DNA from: Prochlorococcus sp. AG-409-L21 | GTDB lineage: Bacteria; Cyanobacteriota; Cyanobacteriia; PCC-6307; Cyanobiaceae | NCBI GenBank assembly: GCA_003215475.1 | Contig: QCKH01000002.1 | Location: 62,001-126,000 of the forward strand | Reading direction: 5' to 3' | DNA: 64,000 nucleotides | Part shown: positions 9,544 through 18,441 of the stretch, piece after piece | Position numbering within the stretch: the stretch's first letter is position 1 | How the letters are laid out: every line of letters starts with the position of its first letter | Program-made: the position numbers and the translations under genes | Notes under the pieces: model-generated | What the model saw: the letters and a program-made list of their open reading frames with translations, nothing else | Database searches by the model: none | What the model was told of the DNA's origin: nothing

Positions 9544-10371
9544 TCATGCCATTTCACGACTTTTCTGAGCAGCAAGAACAACTGCTTCAATCAATGCCGA
9601 ACGAACCCCTTCCTTCTCTAAATGTCGGATAGCTCTAATAGTTGTACCAGCAGGAGATGCAACCATATCTTTCAATTGTCCAGGATGTAGTTCCTTGCTC
9701 TTTAGTAATCGAGCTGTACCTTCAAGTGTTGAGTGTGTTAATTGAAGAGCTAAATCCCTAGGGAGACCTGCGGCTACAGCACCATCTGCTAATGCATCTG
9801 CAATTAATGCTACATAGGCAGGTCCAGAAGAAGTTAATGCTAAAAAAGCATCTAATTGATCTTCAGGCAATTCACATACCTGGCTAATTGGAAAAAAGAT
9901 TTCTCTTACCAAATCTTTCTGTTTTAAAGATAAATCATCTCCCCAAGCAAGACCTGTTAGCCCTGCTCGAACAAGCGCAGGAGTATTAGGAACTGCACGA
10001 ACACATGAATGAAAAGGGAACATGGATTGCAGCCTATCCAATTTCACGCCTGCAAGAATAGAAATCAATAATGGTTTTTGGCCTGACTCAAGTTTGATTG
10101 ATTTAGAAGACTCCTCTTGAATCTGCTCCAAGTGCTGAGGCTTAACTGCCAAAATCTTTACAGGAGCCTCCCAAACATCATGAGCTTTACCATCATTAGC
10201 ACTAACGACTAAAAGTTTATTAGAAAATTGATCTGAAACCTTTTTCACACTTCCAGGTTTCCCAACAACACCTAAAACCTCAGCTGGATTATATTTCTCA
10301 ATTTCGAATAGGCTATGAAGAATGACCTGAGCCATCCTTCCCAAGCCAATCACACCAAGAGAAAAAGACAC
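9544..10371 (-). CDS. proC: Pyrroline-5-carboxylate reductase
   Basis: A 275-residue enzyme for the last step of proline synthesis, reducing P5C with NAD(P)H. The N-terminal Rossmann motif is GVIGLGRMAQVIL. The C-terminal dimer domain carries AVPNTPALVRAGLTGL and the substrate-binding LTSSGPAYVALIADAL and SPAGTTIRAIRHLE. It sits 7 bp downstream of sepF on the same strand, so the two genes are probably cotranscribed. Confidence 0.96.
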   Translation of the reverse strand: MSFSLGVIGLGRMAQVILHSLFEIEKYNPAEVLGVVGKPGSVKKVSDQFSNKLLVVSANDGKAHDVWEAPVKILAVKPQHLEQIQEESSKSIKLESGQKPLLISILAGVKLDRLQSMFPFHSCVRAVPNTPALVRAGLTGLAWGDDLSLKQKDLVREIFFPISQVCELPEDQLDAFLALTSSGPAYVALIADALADGAVAAGLPRDLALQLTHSTLEGTARLLKSKELHPGQLKDMVASPAGTTIRAIRHLEKEGVRSALIEAVVLAAQKSREMA

Positions 10372-10378
10372 TTAAAAC

Positions 10379-10960
10379 TCAAAGAGCAGAAGCTATTGAT
10401 GATCCTGATGCCCCCCAAGCAGGTTCTGGTGCACTTACACTGTCATTTGTAATATTATTGCCTGAATCCTTGTTATTCATAACACTGGATGGGGATGGTT
10501 CTTCTTGAAAAGAATTTGTCACCGTTACGCAACTTGGTGCAAAAAGGAAAATACTCTCCCCAACTCGTTCTTGATGGCCATCGATTGCAAAGGTTCCTCC
10601 AGCTACAAAATCAACTGCTCTTTGAGCCTGGTCAGGATCCATCATAGTCAAATTCAAAATAACAGTTTTCCTCTCTCTTAATGCTTGAATTGCCTTAGGC
10701 ATTTCATCAAAACTTCTTGGCTCCATCAAGCTGACTTCTGATGCTGCTGTCGAAATACCAGGCATTCCTATAACCTTTGATGACCCCCTATTGTCAAAAG
10801 GATTCGAATTCGAAAGGGATGCTAATCCACTTGAATAATTTCTATCCATTTCATTCCCATCATCAAACCCACCATCTCTACGGTATTCCAACTCATCAAA
10901 ATCATCATCTAAATAATCATCCCCTGCGACAACGGCTCTAAGGCGTGAAATAAGCGACAC
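10379..10960 (-). CDS. sepF: Cell division protein SepF
   Basis: A 193-residue protein with an N-terminal membrane-binding amphipathic helix ([15 protein letters not shown]), an acidic/Asn linker and the SepF core (about 95-165) containing [20 protein letters not shown], the [16 protein letters not shown] helix and the SIFLFAP strand. SepF tethers FtsZ filaments to the membrane at the division site. Its pairing with proC is a common cyanobacterial arrangement. The last 30 residues are low complexity. Confidence 0.95.
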   Translation of the reverse strand: MSLISRLRAVVAGDDYLDDDFDELEYRRDGGFDDGNEMDRNYSSGLASLSNSNPFDNRGSSKVIGMPGISTAASEVSLMEPRSFDEMPKAIQALRERKTVILNLTMMDPDQAQRAVDFVAGGTFAIDGHQERVGESIFLFAPSCVTVTNSFQEEPSPSSVMNNKDSGNNITNDSVSAPEPAWGASGSSIASAL

Positions 10961-11099
10961 CAGTTAATCCTCTCTGAATGATTTTGAGCTGTTTCGGTTA
11001 GCACCGAACTTAAGGAAAATTCCCTTTGAAAAGGAAAAAGATACCCTTAATTAACTAAATAACGTTTTTAATAGGCAGGGGCAAGGTTTTCAATTGCAT

Positions 11100-11765
11100 T
11101 TATTGATATCTCTGAGTAACAAGGTCTCTATTGCCAAAGACAAGAGACCCTAAACGAATCCAGGTTGCTCCCTGTTCCACGGCTTCTTCCCAATCGCTAC
11201 TCATCCCCATAGAGCAATCTTTTAAATTTAATTTGTCTGCTAAAACTCGACATTCTCTAAAAAGCATCCTCCTTTGACTTAAATCGAGTTTTACAGGAGA
11301 AATAGTCATCAATCCAGCTAATTGAATATTGGGCAATTCAACAAACTCATCCCAAATCTTCAACAATTCTTTTTCTGTAAAACCAGACTTATTTGGATCT
11401 TCTCTTAATTTAACTTGTGCCAAAACAATAGGTTTCTTTATTTCTTCACCAGCAATCCTTGAAATCCTTTTAGCTAATTTCAAAGTATCAATTGAATGTA
11501 TTACCTGAAAAGCCTTTACCACTTGTCTAACTTTGTTTGCTTGGAGAGTTCCAATAAAATGCCATCGAATATCCTTAAAATCTTTTAATGCCTCTACTTT
11601 TGGTAAAGCCTCTTGGACTCTACTCTCTCCAAAATCAACTTGTCCTTGAGAGGCCAAAGCACGAATTCTGCTAATAGGTTGACCTTTGCTAACTGCTAGT
11701 AAACTCACTTCATTTGGAAGAGAGTTGGAAAATTCTCTAAAGTTCATTTTGTTTTTAACTTGCAC
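11100..11765 (-). CDS. pipY: PLP homeostasis protein, YggS/PROSC family (PipY)
   Basis: A 221-residue single-domain PLP-binding protein of the alanine racemase-like barrel fold. The PLP lysine is in LLAVSKGQP, followed by DFGESRVQE, WHFIGTLQANKVR and the C-terminal GMSSDWEEAVEQGATWIRLGS phosphate-binding block. The family controls vitamin B6 and amino-acid balance. It lies 6 bp behind pipX, the arrangement that gave it the name PipY in cyanobacteria. The start may be ATG 11765 or the internal ATG of MNFREFSN at 11747. Confidence 0.93.
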   Translation of the reverse strand: MQVKNKMNFREFSNSLPNEVSLLAVSKGQPISRIRALASQGQVDFGESRVQEALPKVEALKDFKDIRWHFIGTLQANKVRQVVKAFQVIHSIDTLKLAKRISRIAGEEIKKPIVLAQVKLREDPNKSGFTEKELLKIWDEFVELPNIQLAGLMTISPVKLDLSQRRMLFRECRVLADKLNLKDCSMGMSSDWEEAVEQGATWIRLGSLVFGNRDLVTQRYQ

Positions 11766-11771
11766 TAAAAC

Positions 11772-12044
11772 CTAAATAAAAGTCTGCTTAAACAATTCCA
11801 GCCAAATCTCTAAATCTGCTGATCTATTCTTTTTACAACGTGAAATGTTTATGTCTGCATAATGTCGTGCATCCAAATAAGGAATGACTTCAAACTCTGC
11901 CCCTCTGGGCTGAAGAGTAACGAGGAAAAACATTTTCTGAGCATAGAGGGTCGCATAAATATCACGACCTTCCCCTGCAGGAGCAACTAAATACAGCATC
12001 CCAAAAGTAGGATGATTAAGATATTTTTCTGAAAGTGAACTCAA
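11772..12044 (-). CDS. pipX: NtcA coactivator / PII-interacting protein PipX
   Basis: A 90-residue protein matching PipX: N-terminal YLNHPTFGMLYLV, then TLYAQKMFFLV forming the Tudor-like domain that binds PII and NtcA, and a C-terminal helical tail. PipX activates the nitrogen regulator NtcA when 2-oxoglutarate is high and is sequestered by PII when ADP/2-oxoglutarate conditions favour that complex. It is the first gene of pipX-pipY and points directly to a cyanobacterium. Confidence 0.95.
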   Translation of the reverse strand: MSSLSEKYLNHPTFGMLYLVAPAGEGRDIYATLYAQKMFFLVTLQPRGAEFEVIPYLDARHYADINISRCKKNRSADLEIWLELFKQTFI

Positions 12045-12172
12045 TTTACAATCAATGAATTTTTAAAAATAGGATACTTGCATATTAACCAAAACTTTTT
12101 TGTTTATATTTGAATGAAAAGGGTTGTTAAATTGTTCCTTAAAAAATCAAAAAGAAATAGACACAGAACAGA

Positions 12173-13090
12173 TCAAAGAGAGCCAAATTTAACTCTAAGA
12201 ATGAACATCATAAAAAGGGCTGTTGCTGCTAAAAAGTTTAATAAAAGAATTTTTGAATTAATAAGACGTTTAGGCTTAAACAATTCTGGTGATAATATAA
12301 ATCCACCATTTCTAATTAAAAGTGAATCTGCTCCTTGTTCTGCTCTTAACAGAATATTTGTAAGTAATCTCTCCCCAACTGTTAATGCAATACCTATCGT
12401 TTTCTTAAAGCCAAGCTGCTTAAAATTAATAGATCTAATGATAACCGACCTTATCAGATTTTGTAATTCTTCTTGAACTAAAGGTATAAAACGCAATGTT
12501 AAAAGAAGTTGAAAACTAAACCTATCTAATGGCAAGCCAAAGACAGCCAGTGGATTAAGGTACCATCTTAAGGTCCACATTAAGTCCTCTGGAGAAGTTG
12601 TTATAAGCATCAAATTAATACTATGAACAACTGTAAAAATCAAAGTTGAGGTTTTAATAGCCAATTCAGCCGAGCGTCTATCAATAACCAATGGGCTTAA
12701 GGAAACTGGTCCCAAATTCAATGGATTAATTCTTATCAGCTCCCAAGAACCTTCTAAGGTAATAGCATTAGGGATTTCCTGAGGGAAGCGAACTGTCAAT
12801 TCAGAAGAAGTTTCACTTGTTGGAAGAAAAATAGCCAACAAACCAAAAACGCAAGAAAGAGTAATTAAAAACGCAAGAGGACGCCAAATAATTCTTATAG
12901 GTAAAGAACCTAAGAAAGTAATAATTAAAAGTAATATCACGAGTCCTATTCTCCAGGGAAGTCCTGCTAATACAGGAGAGATTAAAAACATCAATGCCCA
13001 TGCAAATTTTAATCTTGGGTCAAGACTGCGTAGCCAACCAGATTCACCGGAAACATACTGACCAATAGGGACATTTCTTAAAAACTCCAT
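12173..13090 (-). CDS. Energy-coupling factor transporter transmembrane subunit (EcfT/CbiQ family)
   Basis: A 305-residue polytopic membrane protein. It opens GQYVSGESGWLRSLDPRLK, the usual EcfT N-terminus, has several hydrophobic helices (about 25-100 and 165-200) and the coupling-helix region with ARG-like motifs near LLRAEQGADSLLIRNGG. EcfT joins the ATPases to a vitamin- or metal-binding S component. The substrate is not evident because no S component or ATPase is adjacent. It starts on the base directly after the der stop, so der-ecfT is a unit. Confidence 0.9.
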   Translation of the reverse strand: MEFLRNVPIGQYVSGESGWLRSLDPRLKFAWALMFLISPVLAGLPWRIGLVILLLIITFLGSLPIRIIWRPLAFLITLSCVFGLLAIFLPTSETSSELTVRFPQEIPNAITLEGSWELIRINPLNLGPVSLSPLVIDRRSAELAIKTSTLIFTVVHSINLMLITTSPEDLMWTLRWYLNPLAVFGLPLDRFSFQLLLTLRFIPLVQEELQNLIRSVIIRSINFKQLGFKKTIGIALTVGERLLTNILLRAEQGADSLLIRNGGFILSPELFKPKRLINSKILLLNFLAATALFMMFILRVKFGSL

Positions 13091-14464
13091 TTATGAATTA
13101 TTAGATTTGCTTTGTTGTCGCTTTAAGTCTTTTTCTAAATCTCGTTGCTGTTTCCCTCGCCAAAAAAGCTTCAAAGGAGTTCCTTCAAATCCAAGGCCTT
13201 CTCTTAATTGTCTTTCTAAGTACCTTCTATATGAATCTCCAAATAACTTAGGGTCATTAACAAATAACGTAAAACTAGGAGGGGAACTTGCTACTTGAGT
13301 TGCGTAATAAACACGGCCTTGTCGCCCTCCCCGACTTGTGGGTGGGCTCCTCCAACTTAAAGCTTCAGAAACAACTTCATTAACTACAGAGGTTGAGACT
13401 CTCCTTTTGTGTTGTTCAACAGCTAAAGAAGCGTATTTAAAAATAGGCTCTATTCTTTGCCCCTTAAGAGCGGAAGTAAATAGCATTTGAGCCCAATTCA
13501 AAAAATAGAGCTTCGAACGAAGCTCCTTTTCCATCAATGGCATTGTATAAGTATCTTTTTCAACTGCATCCCATTTATTGACAACCACCAAACAAGCTCG
13601 TCCTGCCTGCTCAATTCTGCCAGCCAAGCGTTGATCTTGTTCTGTAACTCCATCTAAAGCATCTATCACCAAAACACATATATCACTTCTTTCAATGGCT
13701 TTAAAACTCCGATTGATTCCAAAGAATTCGGGTCCATAATTAACACTCTTACGTCTCCTAATACCTGCCGTATCAATTAGTTTCCAGGTTTTACCTTCTC
13801 TCAATAGAGAAGTGTCAATAGTGTCTCGAGTAGTGCCTCGAATAGAGCTAACTATCGCCCGATTTTCACCGCATATTGCATTTAAGAGGCTTGACTTCCC
13901 TACATTTGGTCGACCTACTATTGCAAGCTGAATAGGGTCGTCTTCGTCCTCTTCGTCCTCTTGAACAGGAAGCAATGAAATTAGTTGATCAAGCAAATCT
14001 CCTGTCCCAGCCCCATGAATAGCCGAAACAGGATACGGCTCACCAAGACCCAATCCCCAAAACTCTCCTGCTAATGAAAGGCCAAGCTCAGGAGACTCAC
14101 ATTTATTCACAGCTAATAAAGTCTTGCATTGATACTTTCTCAACCACTCAGCTATAGCTTCATCAGCAGCAGTAATACCTTGCTGTCCATCAACTATAAG
14201 CAAAGCTATTGAAGCTTCTAAAAGAGCTGCATCAGCTTGTTGACGTATTTCTGGAAGAAACTCTGTATCATCATCAAAAACAAGGCCTCCAGTATCAACA
14301 ACTTTAAACTCTCTATTTGACCAAAAACCATTTTGATAACTACGATCTCTAGTTACTCCAGGTTCATCATGAACAATCGCCTCCCTACTCTTGCAAATTC
14401 TGTTAATAAGGGTTGACTTTCCAACATTTGGACGTCCAATGATGGCGACGATCGGACGCGCCAT
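13091..14464 (-). CDS. der: Ribosome biogenesis GTPase Der (EngA)
   Basis: A 457-residue protein with the tandem GTPase domains unique to Der: [14 protein letters not shown] (about residue 10) with DTGG and NKCE, and [14 protein letters not shown] (about 183) with DTAGIRRR and NKWD. An acidic stretch ([10 protein letters not shown]) joins the two domains. A C-terminal KH-like domain (about 355-445) binds rRNA. Der is needed for 50S subunit assembly. Downstream ecfT abuts it. Confidence 0.97.
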   Translation of the reverse strand: MARPIVAIIGRPNVGKSTLINRICKSREAIVHDEPGVTRDRSYQNGFWSNREFKVVDTGGLVFDDDTEFLPEIRQQADAALLEASIALLIVDGQQGITAADEAIAEWLRKYQCKTLLAVNKCESPELGLSLAGEFWGLGLGEPYPVSAIHGAGTGDLLDQLISLLPVQEDEEDEDDPIQLAIVGRPNVGKSSLLNAICGENRAIVSSIRGTTRDTIDTSLLREGKTWKLIDTAGIRRRKSVNYGPEFFGINRSFKAIERSDICVLVIDALDGVTEQDQRLAGRIEQAGRACLVVVNKWDAVEKDTYTMPLMEKELRSKLYFLNWAQMLFTSALKGQRIEPIFKYASLAVEQHKRRVSTSVVNEVVSEALSWRSPPTSRGGRQGRVYYATQVASSPPSFTLFVNDPKLFGDSYRRYLERQLREGLGFEGTPLKLFWRGKQQRDLEKDLKRQQSKSNNS

Positions 14465-14615
14465 TTTCTAATCATCTCCTTAAAAGATTGTTTACTGACA
14501 ATACTTAGTGAAAGGGAGATAAAACAACTTTTGTTTGCATACTCTTCAATCAACGCAATTTATATTTGCAATATTTAATTGAAAATTTAATTCCACAAGA
14601 AATCATTTAAAAAGC

Positions 14616-15089
14616 CTACTCAACAGGAAGATCACCAGGGTGACCTAATAATGGATTAATAGGTTCAACAAGCAAAGGAGGCAAAGGACCGCTTTGAGGT
14701 AATTGTTCTTTTCTATTTAAAGTCCATGCTACAAGCCAATTAACGGCTGTAGCTCGACGGGTTCTCCTTGGATATAGCTCACCAATAGCGTAACCTTTGA
14801 AATCCAAATATTTTTTTAGTGCTTGTTTATATTCAGCTGGAATTGACCTAGTTAAATGAACTGATGCGGATCGTTGAGCAATAAACTCAGGGGCTTTAGG
14901 GAACTTCTTTTGCCAGTAAACAGGGGTATCAATGCCAGCAGAGTAACTGTTTAAATCATGCTGATCATTCTGATACCCTAATCTTTCCCAAATAAGTTTG
15001 CAGACAAAACTATCACTAACATGGTCAGAGAGAATCTCAAAGAAAAGATCTTTACTAAGTGGCCAAAAATCAACCTGAGAATTTTTCAT
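14616..15089 (-). CDS. Cyanobacterial conserved protein (DUF1823-like)
   Basis: A 157-residue soluble protein of unknown function. Recognisable parts are LICKLIWERLGYQ-like helices near the N-terminus, the Arg-rich ELYPRRTRRATAVNWLVAW block (about 105-123) and a proline-rich tail (SGPLPPLLVEPINPLLGHPG). The pattern fits the DUF1823 family as I remember it. The gene stands alone on the strand with 150 bp upstream of it from cobI and 150 bp down to der. Confidence 0.75.
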   Translation of the reverse strand: MKNSQVDFWPLSKDLFFEILSDHVSDSFVCKLIWERLGYQNDQHDLNSYSAGIDTPVYWQKKFPKAPEFIAQRSASVHLTRSIPAEYKQALKKYLDFKGYAIGELYPRRTRRATAVNWLVAWTLNRKEQLPQSGPLPPLLVEPINPLLGHPGDLPVE

Positions 15090-15168
15090 ATATTTATATC
15101 TTATATCGCATTATGCAAGAATAATTAAAGAGCATAAAAGAGTTGTGAAAGAAAAGTATTTTATAAAT

Positions 15169-15957
15169 TCAAAGGTTCGGTTCTTCTCTTATAATTAGCA
15201 AAGAAAAATATGGAATGTGATCAGTATCAATTTCACTAGCTTTAACAATTAACTCATCATCAGAACCAATATTTTTAGCCAGAGTAGTTTTTTTAAGAAG
15301 ATCTTTTTTGTATAACAAGTCTCTTACCCATGGCCACCTTTTTCCTAATTTCATCAATACGATAACTCTTCCTGGATAAACTAAATTGTTGTCCAGTAAA
15401 TCCTCAAGCTCATCAAAAGTATTGGGTACTGGGCTTACTAAAAGATCTTCTTTTTGTAGAGATAGAGGCAATTGTGCAGCAGCTGCTGCTGCAGAAAAAG
15501 AAGTTACTCCAGGTATAACTTTTACAGGGAATAAGGGATCATTTAATTTTATTTGAATAAGAATATAAGCACTAGTTGCATATATAGATGGATCCCCTTG
15601 ACAAAGCAGAACAACCTCTTCTCCTTTGGAAATAGCTTCTATTAATTGAATACTTGCTAATCTCCATGCACTCCTAAGTTGATTATAATCTTTAACCATA
15701 GGGAAGTAAATTGGTAAACATCGCTTATCTCGTAAAAATCTCTTAGTTATTTCTGCTGCTATACTTTTACCTCCTTTTTTAGCTACTGGGTAAGCGACTA
15801 AGGTTGCCCTATTAATTGCATTTACTGCCGCAATCGTTAAAAGGTCAGGGTCACCTGGTCCTATTCCTACAAAAGTTAAGCCTGCCTTAGAAAAAAAACT
15901 CTTTTTGTCAATGCGAAATATAAATTTAAATAACCTATAAAGATTAAATAATAACAT
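15169..15957 (-). CDS. cobI: Precorrin-2 C(20)-methyltransferase
   Basis: A 262-residue SAM-dependent tetrapyrrole methylase. Seen are the N-terminal LTFVGIGPGDPDLLT glycine loop, VVLLCQGDPSIYATS (about 120-135) and VIPGVTSFSAAAAAAQLPL (about 155-175). It methylates C20 of precorrin-2 in cobalamin synthesis, a pathway Prochlorococcus keeps. The first 27 residues are hydrophobic and basic and may be a mis-set start, since the conserved domain begins at about residue 28. It begins 2 bp after the miaE stop. Confidence 0.92.
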   Translation of the reverse strand: MLLFNLYRLFKFIFRIDKKSFFSKAGLTFVGIGPGDPDLLTIAAVNAINRATLVAYPVAKKGGKSIAAEITKRFLRDKRCLPIYFPMVKDYNQLRSAWRLASIQLIEAISKGEEVVLLCQGDPSIYATSAYILIQIKLNDPLFPVKVIPGVTSFSAAAAAAQLPLSLQKEDLLVSPVPNTFDELEDLLDNNLVYPGRVIVLMKLGKRWPWVRDLLYKKDLLKKTTLAKNIGSDDELIVKASEIDTDHIPYFSLLIIREEPNL

Positions 15958-15959
15958 CG

Positions 15960-16580
15960 TTAACTATGCATTCTTGGGGCTGAATGGAGATTGGATAAGA
16001 TTGCAGTCTCAATCACTGCCAATTCTTTTAATCTAGAATTAATTATTTTTTTCTCAAAACGTTCTTCAGCTAAATGCCAGTAAAGATGAGCATGACGAGC
16101 CTCACTTCTCAATAAATCACTATATAAATCTCTAAGTTCTTCCTCAGGACTATGTAATGCAAGCAAGGTCATTCTTTCATGACTTCTTGCCTCAATCAAT
16201 CCCGCAACAAGAAAACTATCAAGCATCCTAGACGGCTCTTCTTTCCTAACATTTTTAACTAACAGCCCTCCATAAGGTGGTGCTGGTAATTGCTTAAGAC
16301 AACTTCCCCTTGCATGAAGAAGAAAAAGTACTTTCTCAAAATGCTCTAATTCTTCACGCGCAAGAGGACTTAAAACTTCCGCTAATCCTGGCTCAGCTAA
16401 ATATCTGAACATCAACTGAATAGCCACCCCTGCAGCCTTCCTTTCACAATTCGCATGATCAATAAGAATTTCTATAGGATTATCAATAGCTTGCTTTAAC
16501 CATTTAGAGGAGGTTGAACTCAAAAGCCATTTATTTTTGGAAGAAGGCTTTGATTTTTTACTACCAAGCTCCATAGTCAA
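15960..16580 (-). CDS. miaE: tRNA-(ms2io6A)-hydroxylase-like diiron protein
   Basis: A 206-residue ferritin-like diiron protein. Iron ligands are expected in [12 protein letters not shown] (about 77-88), IEARSHERM (about 128-136) and [16 protein letters not shown] (about 155-170). MiaE hydroxylates the isopentenyl group of 2-methylthio-isopentenyladenosine at tRNA position 37. It overlaps aroQ by 4 bp and is followed by cobI after 2 bp, so aroQ-miaE-cobI forms an operon with no metabolic link among the three. Confidence 0.92.
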   Translation of the reverse strand: MTMELGSKKSKPSSKNKWLLSSTSSKWLKQAIDNPIEILIDHANCERKAAGVAIQLMFRYLAEPGLAEVLSPLAREELEHFEKVLFLLHARGSCLKQLPAPPYGGLLVKNVRKEEPSRMLDSFLVAGLIEARSHERMTLLALHSPEEELRDLYSDLLRSEARHAHLYWHLAEERFEKKIINSRLKELAVIETAILSNLHSAPRMHS

Positions 16581-17020
16581 GTTTTTTGACTTTTTAAGAA
16601 AGCCAGCATCCCATCCAAAGCTAGTTCATAACTCTTTGGACCAAAGCCACTGACAACACCAATAGCAAGATCTGCAAGTAAAGATTTTTGTCGGAAAGAT
16701 TCTCTTGCGTATGTATTACTCAGGTGTAATTCCACGTAAGGGATTTTGGTGCCTAACAATGCATCTCTAATGGCTACAGAAGTATGCGTATATGCCCCTG
16801 CATTAATCAAGATTGCATTTACTTGGCCTTTCGCCTGTTGAATGCAATCAACAATTGCTCCTTCAGAATTGCTTTGAAAGCTTTCAAGCTGAACTCCTTC
16901 TTGTAAAGCTTTCTGTTTTAGATTTGATTCAATCTTTTCTAGAGAAATCAAACCATATATTGAAGGCTCTCTATCTCCAAGCAAATTAAGGTTGGGTCCA
17001 TTAATCAGCAAAAAATTCAT
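16577..17020 (-). CDS. aroQ: 3-dehydroquinate dehydratase, type II
   Basis: A 147-residue protein. It opens with [22 protein letters not shown], carrying the catalytic tyrosine, and has [34 protein letters not shown] and [16 protein letters not shown]. The type II enzyme dehydrates 3-dehydroquinate in the shikimate pathway as a dodecamer. It is the first gene of aroQ-miaE-cobI and lies just before the divergently read tRNA pair. Confidence 0.97.
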   Translation of the reverse strand: MNFLLINGPNLNLLGDREPSIYGLISLEKIESNLKQKALQEGVQLESFQSNSEGAIVDCIQQAKGQVNAILINAGAYTHTSVAIRDALLGTKIPYVELHLSNTYARESFRQKSLLADLAIGVVSGFGPKSYELALDGMLAFLKSQKT

Positions 17021-17128
17021 TAAGGCTTATCTAGCTGTTACTACAAAGATCGTATCCATATCTCAACAAAACGCCCAACATATTTGAGAAATTGAGTCGC
17101 TTTAACTGTTAATGTCCATGAGTGGTTA

Positions 17129-17195
17129 GGGTCGGTGCCCGAGTGGTTAATGGGGGCGGACTGTAAATCCGCTGGCTATGCCTACGTTGGTTCAA

Positions 17196-17210
<15 letters not shown>
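17129..17210 (+). tRNA. tRNA-Tyr (GTA)
   Basis: An 82-nt class II tRNA with a long variable arm. The acceptor stem GGGTCGG/CCGGCCC pairs fully with one G-T, the anticodon stem-loop carries GTA (CTGTAAATC), and the T arm is GTTGG-TTCAAAT-CCAAC with discriminator A. It is 10 bp upstream of tRNA-Thr and probably cotranscribed with it. CCA is not encoded. Confidence 0.97.
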
Positions 17211-17273
<63 letters not shown>

Positions 17274-17292
<19 letters not shown>

Positions 17293-17318
17293 CTAGCCCA
17301 GACCTCTTCTAAGAGAAA
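17274..17318 (+). repeat. Left attachment repeat (45 bp), outer att copy
   Basis: These 45 bases (last 19 nt of tRNA-Thr plus 26 nt of downstream terminator region) recur exactly at 35800-35844. After this the two flanks are still similar but diverged. This is the signature of a site-specific insertion at a tRNA 3' end and marks the outer limits of the island. Confidence 0.9.
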
Positions 17319-17345
17319 TACTCTGAGGCACCAGAGGTTGTTTAT
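17302..17345 (+). terminator. Terminator-like hairpin after tRNA-Thr
   Basis: Stem ACCTCT (17302-17307) with AGAGGT (17333-17338) followed by TGTTTAT. A diverged version with the same stem (35828-35833 and 35859-35864) follows the right attachment site, so the element carries a replacement for the native tRNA terminator. Confidence 0.55.
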
Positions 17346-17350
17346 ATCTG

Positions 17351-17381
17351 AAAGTGGACGTCCACTTTTTAGTCCACTTTT
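17351..17381. promoter_or_regulatory. Cluster of three GTCCACTTT repeats, candidate recombinase arm sites
   Basis: AAAGTGGAC (17351-17359) is followed directly by its inverse GTCCACTTTTT (17360-17370) and a third direct copy GTCCACTTTT (17372-17381), 12 bp apart. A further inverted copy lies at 25565-25574 near the other end of unit 1. Their placement 60-90 bp inside the attachment site fits arm-type binding sites of a lambda-like integrase, or an operator for the integrase gene starting at 17433. Confidence 0.5.
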
Positions 17382-17432
17382 GCTCTCCCGATCATTCTTG
17401 CTTGATGCATCTGACCTGATGCAATTCAAGAC

Positions 17433-18416
17433 ATGGCAACCATTCGCAGAAGCGGCAAAGGCTGGCAAGCACTCATTAGAAAGAAGCAATATCAAGGACA
17501 AAAAGCCAAAACGTTTAGATCAAAAAGCCAAGCTTTGTTATGGGCAAATGCTGTTGAAAGTTCTCTCCAAAAACCAGCCCAATTAGATCAACCGCCGCCG
17601 CAAACTCTCAAAGAAGCCATCGATCTGTATATCGATGGGCCACTGCAAGAGCACCGCAGTGGTCATAACGAGCAATATCCCTTAAAGGCAATGGCTAATA
17701 GTTGGATCGGTGGAGTTTATCTCAGTGAACTTTCGATCAGGCATTTTGCACTCTGGCGTGATGAGCGCCTGCTCAAAGTGAAGCCCAACACGATCATGAG
17801 AGAACTCAGGATCTTACGAGTTCTATTGGATTGGGCTAAAGATGAACAAGGATGCCTTCTCAAGTCCAACCCTGCACGAGAGCTCAAAGTCAGAGGGACC
17901 AATGACGCCAGAATTCCTCACCTCACTAAGACACAAGAACAAGACTTGCTGGAGCAATTAGCTCAAGCCAAAAATCCCAACCATCTGCGCTTAACGCAGC
18001 TTGCTCTAGCTACTGGAATGCGCCGCTCTGAACTGCTTTCAATGCAATGGAACAATTTGGACCTAGATCGAAGACTTGTTCGCCTCTCAAGGAAAGATTG
18101 TGCTGCACAAGGACTCCAACGCAGCGAACGCTTAGTTCCACTCTCACCGAAAGCAGTTGAGCTCCTTGGTCAATATCCAAAAGAGCAACAACACATCATT
18201 GGCCTGAGCTCTGGTTCTGCACGAAACGGATTTAATCGAGCGAGAAAAGCTGCTGGATTGAATCAACTGCGATTCCATGACCTACGCCATATCGCCATCA
18301 GCAAAATGTGGGCAGAGGGAATGAACGCTCTACAAATATCAGCAGTTAGTGGGCACAAAGATATAAGAATGTTGATGCGCTATAGCCATTACGGCCTGGG
18401 GTATAGGGGGACCTAA
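17433..18416 (+). CDS. Tyrosine recombinase (integrase) of unit 1
   Basis: A 327-residue phage-type integrase. The N-terminus (1-45, GKGWQALIRKKQYQGQKAKTF) looks like a small arm-binding domain, then a SAM-like core-binding domain (about 55-150) and the catalytic domain. Catalytic residues seen are R197 or R198 (ATGMRRSELL), H282-x2-R285 (HDLRH), H308 (SGHKD) and Y317 (MRYSHY). Only 10 residues follow the nucleophile, shorter than usual, so the C-terminal helix may be lost. The gene begins 140 bp from tRNA-Thr and reads away from it, as in tRNA-borne elements. It probably acts on the tRNA 3' end. Confidence 0.93.
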   Translation: MATIRRSGKGWQALIRKKQYQGQKAKTFRSKSQALLWANAVESSLQKPAQLDQPPPQTLKEAIDLYIDGPLQEHRSGHNEQYPLKAMANSWIGGVYLSELSIRHFALWRDERLLKVKPNTIMRELRILRVLLDWAKDEQGCLLKSNPARELKVRGTNDARIPHLTKTQEQDLLEQLAQAKNPNHLRLTQLALATGMRRSELLSMQWNNLDLDRRLVRLSRKDCAAQGLQRSERLVPLSPKAVELLGQYPKEQQHIIGLSSGSARNGFNRARKAAGLNQLRFHDLRHIAISKMWAEGMNALQISAVSGHKDIRMLMRYSHYGLGYRGT

Positions 18417-18441
18417 TTGAACATATTCAAAGTGTAATCTA

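Noticed and set aside
12114-12476. 120-codon rightward frame upstream of and overlapping ecfT
   Set aside because: Most of it is antisense to a clear ecfT gene and has no family resemblance.
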